A stretch of 38,295 bases of DNA, taken from positions 1-38,295 of the forward strand of contig CAMUZW010000005.1 of assembly GCA_947165305.1 (NCBI GenBank), read 5' to 3'. Every line of letters starts with the position of its first letter. The stretch's first letter is position 1. The stretch comes from an uncultured Bacteroidales bacterium (lineage in GTDB: Bacteria; Bacteroidota; Bacteroidia; Bacteroidales; UBA932). A program made the translations under genes and the position numbers. Positions 1-8,493 of this stretch are shown here, piece by piece. The notes beneath the pieces were generated by a model that did not search any database, was not told where the DNA came from, and saw only the letters and a list, made by a program, of their open reading frames with translations.

Positions 1-108
1 CATAAATATCAAATAGTTTGGTACTGTATCACCAACTACTTTTTGCACCTATACCCAAAAAGTAGTTGGTGATACGCCAAGAAACTTTTTGATTTATAAA
101 TATTTATG
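1..108. repeat. Long AT-rich inverted repeat/hairpin with a perfect 19-bp core (26-44 / 57-75)
   Basis: GTATCACCAACTACTTTTT (26-44), 12-nt loop GCACCTATACCC, AAAAAGTAGTTGGTGATAC (57-75). Outer arms CATAAATAT (1-9) and ATATTTATG (100-108) also pair, with bulged pairing between. Confidence 0.9.
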
Positions 109-170
109 CATACTTTATTGAAACGTGTATCAATAAAGGTGTGATATGTCAAAAAATCACCTCTGTCAGC

Positions 171-324
171 CAACCTGAAATTCGGAGGCCATGGGTGCAG
201 GCCTCTGAATGCATTCTGGGGTGGTTGGCGATGGCCTCCGAGCCCAAATCGGCCCGGAGGCCATGTTGATGTGCCCTACAGCTACCTTCAGGGCATGTCG
301 GGGTGGCCATCGAATTTCAGGTTG
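171..324. repeat. GC-rich nested inverted repeats bounded by perfect 14-bp arms
   Basis: CAACCTGAAATTCG (171-184) vs CGAATTTCAGGTTG (311-324). Internal CGGAGGCCATG at 183-193 and 255-265, with the complementary ATGGCCTCCG at 231-240. TGCCCT (272-277) / AGGGCA (290-295). Confidence 0.85.
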
Positions 325-391
325 CAGTGGAAGTGGGCCAATTATCAACAAAAGACGTCGGTACCGGTGTCAAGTCGCTCTGAGGCCTGGA

Positions 392-2005
392 CTAAAGCGC
401 ATTCCGGCGCCATCTGCCGATGAGGGCGGCGGCGAGCAGCAGGATAAAGACGAAAATGGACAGCCGCCCGGTGATGTCCCCGTACCGGACGAAGAAGGTT
501 TCGCGGTCGGAGAGATTGACGCGGCCCTGCAGCGTGGAGCTCTCCCACCAGGGCGTCCGGCTCAGGATCCGGCCCCGCTGGTCGATGATGGCGGAGATGC
601 CCGTGTTGGCGCATCGGGCGATGTCGCGACGCGTCTCGATGGCCCTCAGCGAAGCATAGCTCAAATGCTGCCGGTACCCCGGCGTGTCGCCCCACCAGGC
701 ATCGTTGGTGATGACGGTCAGCAGGCGCGCCCCCGCGCGAATGTAATCCCGGCAGTAATTCCCATAAATGGACTCGTAGCAGATGGCGCAACCGACGGGA
801 ATTTCGCGCCCGGCCGCCCGGAAGGTCAGGCAGGTGACGCTGTCCTGCCCCACATCGCGTCCCATCACGCCGCCCAGCATGTCGTCCAGCGGTACAAAGA
901 GGGCGGGGTAAGGCGTACTCTCAACCCCGACGACCAGTTTCGATTTGTGGAAAATGTCCCTCCGTCCGGTGGAGTCCACCATCAGCGCGGAATTGTGCGA
1001 TTCAATCCAGGTGCCGTCGGCCCACTGGCGGGCCGTGCGGGAAGGGCGCGTGGCGCTGCGGTCGTGCGTGACGGCCCCCAGCAGGATGTTGGTCCCGGGA
1101 TGCTCCCGCGTGAAGGCGGTCATCCGCCGGTAGGTATGGCTCAGCATGGGGTCGTCGGCCCAGATGTCGGCGGTGAAGGTCTCGGGGGTCAGGATCAGCA
1201 GCGGCTGCACGGTGTCCTGATGCTCGCGGACCGCCCGGGCGGCCTGGTCGAGGAGGATGGCATTCTGCTGCTGCTGGGTCATCGCCGTGAATTTGTTGTA
1301 CGGGTCGATGTTCGGCTGGAGGATTGCGACATCGAGCGGATCGTCCGTCTCGTCATAGCTCCACCAGATCCCCAGCGAGCCGGCGACAGGCAGTGCAACG
1401 GCTATTGTCAGGGCAATGACGGCCGCGGCCCGGGCCTTCGCGTTCCACCGGCCCCAGGAGCCGTCGGACAGGACGGTCATCAGGCCGAAGAAAGACAGGT
1501 TGACCGTCCAGACCCAGAGCGAGCCGCCGAGCGTACCGGTGAATTCGTACCACTGCACCAGCGGAAGCGTGCGGGAGAAAGCGTTGCCAAGGACCAGCCA
1601 GGGCCAGGATATCTGGGCGGCATCGAGGTAATACTTCTCCCAGGCGATCCAGGCGGCGGCCAGGAAGATGTAGGGGAGGACGCCGCCTTTGAGGCGTTTT
1701 TTGACCCATCGGAACAGGCCGAAGACCAGGGACATCTGCAGGGCGTTGGCCAGCGAGGCGAAGATGCCGCCGCCGACGGTGGCGTTGCAGACCCAGAAGG
1801 TCGTGGCAAGGTTCCAGACCAGGAAGAAGGGGTAGTGGAAGAGCCAGAAGCGGCGTTTCTCCTCCAGCGTGGCCAGCCGTTCGGCCGCGAGCAGCGGAAT
1901 AAATGCGAAGAGCATCATCCATCCGCAGCCGGGCACCAGAAAGGCCATCGAGGCGAGGAAGGTCCCGATGGCAAACAGGATGGCGTATTTCCCATTCTTT
2001 TTCAC
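392..2005 (-). CDS. lnt: Apolipoprotein N-acyltransferase
   Basis: 537 aa, multiple TM segments, nitrilase-type domain with LILTPETF, HKSKLVVGVESTPY, and ICYESIYG / NDAWWGDTPGYRQHL motifs. GTG start. Confidence 0.93.
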   Translation of the reverse strand: MKKNGKYAILFAIGTFLASMAFLVPGCGWMMLFAFIPLLAAERLATLEEKRRFWLFHYPFFLVWNLATTFWVCNATVGGGIFASLANALQMSLVFGLFRWVKKRLKGGVLPYIFLAAAWIAWEKYYLDAAQISWPWLVLGNAFSRTLPLVQWYEFTGTLGGSLWVWTVNLSFFGLMTVLSDGSWGRWNAKARAAAVIALTIAVALPVAGSLGIWWSYDETDDPLDVAILQPNIDPYNKFTAMTQQQQNAILLDQAARAVREHQDTVQPLLILTPETFTADIWADDPMLSHTYRRMTAFTREHPGTNILLGAVTHDRSATRPSRTARQWADGTWIESHNSALMVDSTGRRDIFHKSKLVVGVESTPYPALFVPLDDMLGGVMGRDVGQDSVTCLTFRAAGREIPVGCAICYESIYGNYCRDYIRAGARLLTVITNDAWWGDTPGYRQHLSYASLRAIETRRDIARCANTGISAIIDQRGRILSRTPWWESSTLQGRVNLSDRETFFVRYGDITGRLSIFVFILLLAAALIGRWRRNAL

Positions 2006-2065
2006 CCGGACACAAAGATATGATTATTTTTCGTAACTTTGTCAAAATAATGTTTGTTTAAGACT

Positions 2066-2875
2066 ATGGCGAAGACCCAATCCAAAAAGTCCGTCAAGGA
2101 CGAAAAGGTCGATCTTAAATTTATCCTCAAGAACGTCGCCGCAGCGGCCGTTTTCATCACGGTTGTCCTCCTGGGCATCTCGTGGTGGCTGTCCGCCTAC
2201 ACGCATCACGGCAAGAATGTCACCGTCCCCGATCTTACGAACATGACCGGCAGGGAAGCCGCGAAGGTGGCCCGCCAGGCCGGTGTCCGGGCCACGGTGG
2301 AGGATTCGGTCTTCATGCCCAAACTCGGCGGCGGCATTGTCTTCCGCCAGGAGCCCCGCGCCGGCCAGGTCGTCAAGAAGGGCCGCCATATCCGCCTGAC
2401 GGCGAATGCCGTCGTCCCCAGAAAGGTGACCATGCCCAACCTCGTGGGATACAACATCATGGAAGCCAAGGCCGAAATCATCGGCCACGGGCTGACGATC
2501 GGCAGTCTCGAATACGTCCGTGATATCGCGACCAACGTCGTCCTGGAGCAGAAAGTGAACGGGCGGGTCATCCGTCCCGGTACAGAGATCATTTCCGGCT
2601 CGGAGGTGACGCTGGTGCTCGGTCTCAACAACAAATTCGGCTCCACCATCGTGCCCAACGTCGTGAGCAGCAAGTTCCTGAGCGCCATCGACGCCCTGCA
2701 TGACAACTTCCTCAACAAAGGAAATGTCATCTGCGACCCGGGTATCCGGACCTATGCCGATTCCATCCGGGCCTATGTATACCGTCAGGATCCGGCGCCC
2801 CGTTCGTCCCGGATGATGGGCTCCCGCATCACGCTCTATCTGACGACGGACGAGAGCAAGGTTCCTTCGAAATGA
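2066..2875 (+). CDS. PASTA-domain membrane protein
   Basis: N-terminal TM, repeated PASTA-like segments (VTVPDLTNMTGREAAKVARQAG, VTMPNLVGYNIMEAKAEI). ATG at 2066 preferred to the TTG at 2054. Confidence 0.85.
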   Translation: MAKTQSKKSVKDEKVDLKFILKNVAAAAVFITVVLLGISWWLSAYTHHGKNVTVPDLTNMTGREAAKVARQAGVRATVEDSVFMPKLGGGIVFRQEPRAGQVVKKGRHIRLTANAVVPRKVTMPNLVGYNIMEAKAEIIGHGLTIGSLEYVRDIATNVVLEQKVNGRVIRPGTEIISGSEVTLVLGLNNKFGSTIVPNVVSSKFLSAIDALHDNFLNKGNVICDPGIRTYADSIRAYVYRQDPAPRSSRMMGSRITLYLTTDESKVPSK

Positions 2876-3885
2876 CATCCGTTCCCGGTGATCTCTTCGA
2901 GCATTACCGCCTCGTCGCCGACAAAGGTCAGGCGCCGGAGCGGATCGACAAATTCATCTCCACCCATATCGAGGGTACTTCCCGGCACCGGGTACAGCTG
3001 GCCATCAAGGCCGGCTATGTGTTCCTGAACGATACGCCGGCCAAGGCGAATGCCATCATCCGGCCCGACGACGTGATCTCGGTACGGATGCCATATCAGC
3101 GCCGCGGCGTGGAGATCCTTCCGGAGGACATTCCGCTGGATATCGTATATGAAGACGAAGACGTGCTGGTCGTGAACAAGCCTGCCGGCATGGTGGTGCA
3201 TCCCGGCCACGGCAATTTCTCCGGGACGCTCATCAATGCGCTCTCGCACTATCTCGGCATCACCCAGGGACCGGATGCGGAGGACGAGCGGATGGGTATC
3301 CTGGTGCACCGCATCGACAAGGACACTTCCGGCCTGCTCCTGGTCGCGAAGACGGTCGACATGCAGCAGCGGCTGGCCAAACAATTCTTCGAACACAGCA
3401 TCGAACGCAAATACATCGCCGTCGTCTGGGGCAACATCAAGGAAGACGAAGGGACGGTGGAAGGCACCATTGGCCGCGATCCCAACGATCGCCTGCGCTA
3501 CCGCGTCTTCGACGATCCGGAGAAAGGGAAATACGCCTGTACGCACTACAAGGTACTGGAGCGCTTCGGCTTCATCACGGTCATCGAGTGCCGCCTGGAA
3601 ACGGGCCGCACGCACCAGATCCGCGTCCACATGTCCTCGCTGGGCCACCCGCTCTTCAACGACGACCGCTACGGCGGTGCCGAAATCCGCCAGGGGACCA
3701 TCTACAGCAAATACCGCCAGTTCATTGAGAACTGCTTCAAGATCTGCCCCCGTCAGGCCCTCCATGCCAAGACCCTCGGCTTCGTCCATCCCCGCACCGG
3801 CGAAATGATGCGCTTCGACTCCGAACTGCCGTCCGACATGGTCGCCCTCATCGAGAAGTGGCGCCGCTATACGGAAGGGATATAA
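2872..3885 (+). CDS. rluD: RluD-family 23S rRNA pseudouridine synthase
   Basis: S4-like N-terminus and catalytic HRIDKDTSGLLLVAKT motif; C-terminal RTHQIRVHMSSLGHPL. ATGA overlap with upstream gene. Confidence 0.93.
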   Translation: MTSVPGDLFEHYRLVADKGQAPERIDKFISTHIEGTSRHRVQLAIKAGYVFLNDTPAKANAIIRPDDVISVRMPYQRRGVEILPEDIPLDIVYEDEDVLVVNKPAGMVVHPGHGNFSGTLINALSHYLGITQGPDAEDERMGILVHRIDKDTSGLLLVAKTVDMQQRLAKQFFEHSIERKYIAVVWGNIKEDEGTVEGTIGRDPNDRLRYRVFDDPEKGKYACTHYKVLERFGFITVIECRLETGRTHQIRVHMSSLGHPLFNDDRYGGAEIRQGTIYSKYRQFIENCFKICPRQALHAKTLGFVHPRTGEMMRFDSELPSDMVALIEKWRRYTEGI

Positions 3886-3919
3886 AAAAGGGGGGCTCAG
3901 TCGAGCTTGCCCCCCTTTT
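3886..3919. terminator. Bidirectional terminator-like hairpin between convergent rluD and rng
   Basis: AAAAGGGGGG (3886-3895) pairs with CCCCCCTTTT (3910-3919); A/T tracts give a U-run on both strands. Confidence 0.8.
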
Positions 3920-5462
3920 CGTCGAGTAATTCATTTTGCAGGACCGAAAAATCGGTGGATTCCTGGATGACGATCTTGCAGCCGTAGCGCTTCCTCCATT
4001 TCTTGACGTAGGAATTGAACATTCCGCGGGTCAGGTAAGCCCCCAGAATCGGGCTGGTCTTGAGGATGAAGGAACGGATGCCTTTTTCGATGACGTAGTA
4101 GGAGAGCCGCCGTTCGATCTGTTCGTCGATCACCACGCTGGAGGCAATCTTGCCTGTGCCGTGGCAGACCGGGCAGACTTCGGTGGTGTTGATCTCCGTG
4201 ACGGGCCTGATCCGCTGCCGGGTGATCTGCATCAGCCCGAACTTCGTGAGCGGAAGCACATTGTGCTTGGCCCGGTCGTTTTCCATCAGCTCCTGCATGT
4301 ATTTGAAGAGGGCGTTCTTGTGATCGTTCGTCTCCATGTCGATGAAGTCGACGATGACGATCCCTCCCATGTCGCGGAGCCTTAGCTGCCGTGCAATCTC
4401 TTCGGCCGCGGCCTTGTTGACCTCGTAGGAATTCTCCTCGTGGTCGTTGGTCTTGGCCCGGATGCCGCTGTTGACGTCGATGACGTTCAGTGCCTCCGTC
4501 GTCTCGATGACAAGGTAGGCGCCCTGCCGGATCGGCACCACTTTCCCGAAGGAACTCTTGATCTGCCGCGTGACCTCGAAATGGTCGAAGATGGGCTTCC
4601 GGTCGCCGTACAGGTGCACGATCTTCTCCTGCTCGGGGGAGATCAGTGAAATGTACTTGCGGGCCTCGTCGCAGACTTTCTCGTCGTTGATGTAGATGTT
4701 CGAGAAAGAGTCGTTCAGCAGATCCCGGAGGATTGTCGTGGTCTTGCTGTATTCGTTGAACAGCGGGCTGACAACCTTGTTGCGGGCAATCTTCGCCCAT
4801 GAGCCCTCCCATTTCCGGATGAGGGACTGCACTTCTCCCACCAGGATCGCGGCATTCTTGCCTTCGGCGGCCGTCCGGATGATGGCGCCGTAGTTCCCGG
4901 GGAGGATGCTCCTCACGAGCGTTTCCAGTCTACGTTTCTCCTCCTTCGAGCCGATCTTCTGTGAGATCGACACCTTTTCGGCGAAGGGGAGAAGTACGAT
5001 GTTGCGTCCTGCCAATGAAATTTCCGCAGTCAGTCTAGAACCTTTGGTGGAGATCGGCTCCTTGACGATTTGCACGACCATCATCTGTCCGGGCTTGAGG
5101 ATGCTTTCGATCCGTCCTTCCTTGGGCAGGACCTCACCGAGCTTGATGTTGTGGTAGAGGTCCCCGAGGTTGGTGTTGGGATTGCTCCGCCGGACGAATT
5201 CGTCGAAGGCGTGGAAATACAGTCCCAGGTCGAGATAATGGACAAATGCTTCCTTCTGGTCACCGATGTCCACAAAAGCAGCGTTGAGGGCGGGGAGAAT
5301 CTTCTTGACCTTGCCGAGATAGACATCTCCCACTCCGAAATGGTCCCCTTCGCTGGACTCTTTGCCTAGTTCGATCAGCCTGTGATTCTCCATCAAGGCA
5401 ATACGAACCTCTCCCGCCGATACGTCGACGATGAGATCTTTGTCCGGTTTTTCAGACTCCAT
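3897..5462 (-). CDS. rng: Ribonuclease E/G family (RNase G-like)
   Basis: 521 aa, S1-like N-terminus (GDVYLGKVKKILPALNAAFVDIG), catalytic GGIVIVDFIDM, Zn-link CPVCHGTGK. Confidence 0.93.
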   Translation of the reverse strand: MESEKPDKDLIVDVSAGEVRIALMENHRLIELGKESSEGDHFGVGDVYLGKVKKILPALNAAFVDIGDQKEAFVHYLDLGLYFHAFDEFVRRSNPNTNLGDLYHNIKLGEVLPKEGRIESILKPGQMMVVQIVKEPISTKGSRLTAEISLAGRNIVLLPFAEKVSISQKIGSKEEKRRLETLVRSILPGNYGAIIRTAAEGKNAAILVGEVQSLIRKWEGSWAKIARNKVVSPLFNEYSKTTTILRDLLNDSFSNIYINDEKVCDEARKYISLISPEQEKIVHLYGDRKPIFDHFEVTRQIKSSFGKVVPIRQGAYLVIETTEALNVIDVNSGIRAKTNDHEENSYEVNKAAAEEIARQLRLRDMGGIVIVDFIDMETNDHKNALFKYMQELMENDRAKHNVLPLTKFGLMQITRQRIRPVTEINTTEVCPVCHGTGKIASSVVIDEQIERRLSYYVIEKGIRSFILKTSPILGAYLTRGMFNSYVKKWRKRYGCKIVIQESTDFSVLQNELLDEKGGKLD

Positions 5463-5484
5463 CAGGAAATTAAATTATAGAACG

Positions 5485-5510
5485 AAAAGGCCGGCCGAAA
5501 AAGGCCGGCC
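5485..5510 (-). terminator. Intrinsic-terminator-like hairpin upstream of rng
   Basis: On the minus strand GGCCGGCC-TTTTTC-GGCCGGCC followed by TTTT. Confidence 0.6.
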
Positions 5511-5556
5511 CTTGTTTTCTAGCAAAGACTGCTAAAATGGCAGACGCCGGAGCGTC

Positions 5557-5646
5557 TTATTTCTTCTTGTGACGGTTCTTGCGCAAACGTTTTTTACGTT
5601 TGTGCGTTGCCATTTTATGTCTTTTACGTTTTTTACCGCTGGGCAT
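5557..5646 (-). CDS. 29-aa Lys/Arg-rich small protein (MPSGKKRKRHKMATHKRKKRLRKNRHKKK), possible ribosome-associated protein
   Basis: Manual translation on minus strand: ATG at 5646-5644, TAA at 5559-5557. Below the ORF-track size cutoff. Between HU and rng. Confidence 0.8.
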   Translation of the reverse strand: MPSGKKRKRHKMATHKRKKRLRKNRHKKK

Positions 5647-5667
5647 AATAGGAAAAAATTAAAAGGT

Positions 5668-5943
5668 TTACTTCTTCACAGCCGCTATGAAAACCTTTGC
5701 AGGCTTAAAGGCCGGAATGTCGTGTGCGGGGATTGTCAGCGTGGTGTGCTTGGTGATGTTCCGAGCTGCCTTCTGAGCGCGATGTTTGATGATGAAACTT
5801 CCAAACCCCCTGAGGTAAACGGGGTCACCCTGGGCGAGAGAATCTTTAACGGTCCCCATAAAAGCCTCAACTACTGCCTGTACCTGATTTTTCTCAATGC
5901 CGGTTGACTTTGCAACCTCATTTACGATTTCTGCCTTAGTCAT
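5668..5943 (-). CDS. hup: HU-family DNA-binding protein
   Basis: 91 aa, MTKAEIVNEVAKSTG..., RGFGSFIIKHRAQKAARN motif. Confidence 0.95.
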   Translation of the reverse strand: MTKAEIVNEVAKSTGIEKNQVQAVVEAFMGTVKDSLAQGDPVYLRGFGSFIIKHRAQKAARNITKHTTLTIPAHDIPAFKPAKVFIAAVKK

Positions 5944-6056
5944 AATGAACTGTTATTTATATATGTGTTTTATAAAAATTTTGCTTAATCCTTATAATTC
6001 AGCCGACAAAATTAGCCTTTATTTTTTAATTTTCAAAATCTTTTTGGTGCAAATTA

Positions 6057-6071
6057 TGGCACAGAGATTGA
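6057..6071 (+). promoter_or_regulatory. Sigma54-like -24/-12 element upstream of lon
   Basis: TGGCACAGAGATTGA: GG and TTG spaced as in the TGGCAC-N5-TTGC consensus (A in place of the final C). Confidence 0.4.
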
Positions 6072-6123
6072 CCATATAGGGTTTCGTCCCCGATAAGGGG
6101 TATAATATGCCATTTTGTCAGAT

Positions 6124-8493
6124 ATGCAAAGCGAAGTAAATATAATTCCGGTTTTACAGGGGGATAACCTCCCCAAAGTGAAAGATTCCGAGCTCCCTGA
6201 CGTGCTCCCCATCCTCGCGTTGCGCAACGCGGTGATCTTCCCGGGGACCGTCTATCCCGTCACCATCGGCCGCGACAAATCGATGCGGTTGGTCCGGGAG
6301 GCGGAGGATAAAAATCTGTTTATCGGCGCCGTCCCCCAGAAGGATGTCTCGGTCGAAGAGCCCTCCGGACAGGACCTGTTCGGGACCGGTGTCGTCGCCC
6401 GCGTCATCAAGATGCTGGAGATGCCGGACGGCAGCGTGACGGTCATCCTGCAGAGTTTCAAGCGGATCGGCATCGAGAACATCATCCAGACGGATCCTTA
6501 TCTCGTCGCCCGGGTGCAATACCTGGAGGACCATGTTCCTCCGATGGATGCCGCGACCCAGCGGATGCTGTCGGAGTCGCTGCGGGAGAAGGCCGGCAGC
6601 ATTATCCGGAGCGCTTCCTTCGCCCCGAAGGAGGCCATCACCGCCATGGATTCCATCGACAGTTTTGAATTTCTCGTAAACTTCATCGCGACCACGATCG
6701 AGGTGGATAATTTCTCCGACCGTGCGGCGCTTCTCTCCTATGCCGACGTCCGCGAACGGGGGATGGCGCTGCTGAAGGTGCTCGACACCCAGGTGGAACT
6801 CCTCAAGATCAAGCAGGAGATCAACCAGAAGGTCAAGTCCGACATCGACCAGCAGCAGCGGGAATATTATCTCAACAACCAGCTCAAGACCATCCAGGAA
6901 GCCCTGGGTATGGACGAAGAGGAGGACTTTGCGAAATTCCGCGCCCGGGCGGACGAGAAGAAATGGTCGAAGGAAGTCCGCGAGATCTTCGACCGCGAGA
7001 TGCAGAAGCTCGAGAAATACAACCCTTCGTCACCGGACTACAGCATCCAGTACAATTACATCCAGTTTATGCTGGATCTTCCCTGGGGCGAATGTTCGAA
7101 GGACAACCTCGACCTCACCAATGCCAAGAAGGTGCTGGACGAAGACCACTTCGGCCTCGACACCGTCAAGGACCGCATCATCGAGTACCTGGCCGTCCTC
7201 AAGCTGAAGGGCAACATGAAATCCCCGATCCTGTGCCTCTACGGGCCTCCGGGCGTCGGCAAGACCTCGCTCGGCAAGTCCATCGCCCGGGCACTCGGCC
7301 GGAAATATATCCGGATTTCGCTCGGCGGCGTGCACGACGAGGCGGAGATCCGCGGTCACCGCAAGACTTATATCGGCGCCCTGCCCGGCCGGATCCTCAA
7401 CGGCATCCAGCGGGCCGGTACGTCCAACCCGGTAATCGTACTGGACGAGATCGACAAAGTGTCGGCCGACTTCAAGGGAGACCCGTCTTCGGCCCTGCTG
7501 GAGGCGCTCGACCCCGAGCAGAATTCGACCTTCCACGATAATTATCTCGATATCGACTACGACCTCTCCAACGTGATGTTCATCACGACGGCCAACGTTA
7601 CTTCCACCATCCAGCCGGCCCTCAAGGACAGGATGGAGATGATCAACGTGACGGGCTACCTGGCCGAGGAAAAGCTGGAAATCGCGAAGAATTACCTGAT
7701 CCCCAAGCAGGTGGAGGAGCATGGACTGAAGAAGAACGACCTTAAGATCGACAAGGAAACCCTCAGGGCCATCATCGACAGCTATACGCACGAGTCCGGC
7801 GTCCGCGGCCTGGAGAAGCAGATTGCCAAAATCGCCCGCGTGACCGCCAAGAAGATTGCGCTCGAAGAGAAAAACGAAGGTGTCAGGGTCGATAACCTCA
7901 AGGAATATCTCGGCCTGCCGACTTCTTTCCACGACCTGCAGAAGGGCAACGAGGCACCCGGCGTGGTGACAGGCCTGGCCTGGACGGAAATGGGCGGCGA
8001 GATCCTCTTCATCGAGAGTTCCGTCTCGAAGGGGAAGGGCGTCCTGACGATGACCGGCAACCTCGGAGACGTGATGAAGGAGTCCGCCCAGATCGCCTAC
8101 CAGTATATCAAGGCGCATCCGGAGCTGGCGAAGTTGGAGTATGATGAATTCGCGGCGAAGGATATCCACGTACACGTACCGGAAGGTGCAGTCCCGAAGG
8201 ACGGGCCTTCCGCCGGTATCACGATGGTCAGCTCGATGGTGTCGGCCTTCCGCGGCGAGAAGATCCGCAGCGGGGTGGCGATGACGGGCGAAATGACCCT
8301 CCGCGGCCGCGTCCTGCCGGTCGGCGGCATCAAGGAGAAGATCCTGGCCGCCAAGCGGGCCGGGGTCCATACGATCATCATTTCCGAAGAAAATCGCAAA
8401 GATGTCGAGGATATCAAGGAAATTTACGTAAAAGGTCTTACCTTTGTCTATGTAAAGGACATCCAGGAAGTGATCAATTACATCTTTGCGTGA
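6124..8493 (+). CDS. lon: ATP-dependent protease La (Lon)
   Basis: Walker A GPPGVGKTSLGKSIA, catalytic Ser region PEGAVPKDGPSAGITM, LAN N-domain. ATG at 6124 preferred to the TTG at 6115. Confidence 0.97.
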   Translation: MQSEVNIIPVLQGDNLPKVKDSELPDVLPILALRNAVIFPGTVYPVTIGRDKSMRLVREAEDKNLFIGAVPQKDVSVEEPSGQDLFGTGVVARVIKMLEMPDGSVTVILQSFKRIGIENIIQTDPYLVARVQYLEDHVPPMDAATQRMLSESLREKAGSIIRSASFAPKEAITAMDSIDSFEFLVNFIATTIEVDNFSDRAALLSYADVRERGMALLKVLDTQVELLKIKQEINQKVKSDIDQQQREYYLNNQLKTIQEALGMDEEEDFAKFRARADEKKWSKEVREIFDREMQKLEKYNPSSPDYSIQYNYIQFMLDLPWGECSKDNLDLTNAKKVLDEDHFGLDTVKDRIIEYLAVLKLKGNMKSPILCLYGPPGVGKTSLGKSIARALGRKYIRISLGGVHDEAEIRGHRKTYIGALPGRILNGIQRAGTSNPVIVLDEIDKVSADFKGDPSSALLEALDPEQNSTFHDNYLDIDYDLSNVMFITTANVTSTIQPALKDRMEMINVTGYLAEEKLEIAKNYLIPKQVEEHGLKKNDLKIDKETLRAIIDSYTHESGVRGLEKQIAKIARVTAKKIALEEKNEGVRVDNLKEYLGLPTSFHDLQKGNEAPGVVTGLAWTEMGGEILFIESSVSKGKGVLTMTGNLGDVMKESAQIAYQYIKAHPELAKLEYDEFAAKDIHVHVPEGAVPKDGPSAGITMVSSMVSAFRGEKIRSGVAMTGEMTLRGRVLPVGGIKEKILAAKRAGVHTIIISEENRKDVEDIKEIYVKGLTFVYVKDIQEVINYIFA

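Noticed and set aside
166-351. 61-aa minus-strand ORF in the structured region
   Set aside because: Coincides with the nested inverted repeats and shows no recognisable protein features; more likely structured non-coding sequence.
209-2023. 604-aa plus-strand ORF opposite lnt
   Set aside because: Low-complexity Gly/Asp/Arg/Pro-rich translation typical of antisense frames in GC-rich genes; lnt on the other strand has clear motifs.
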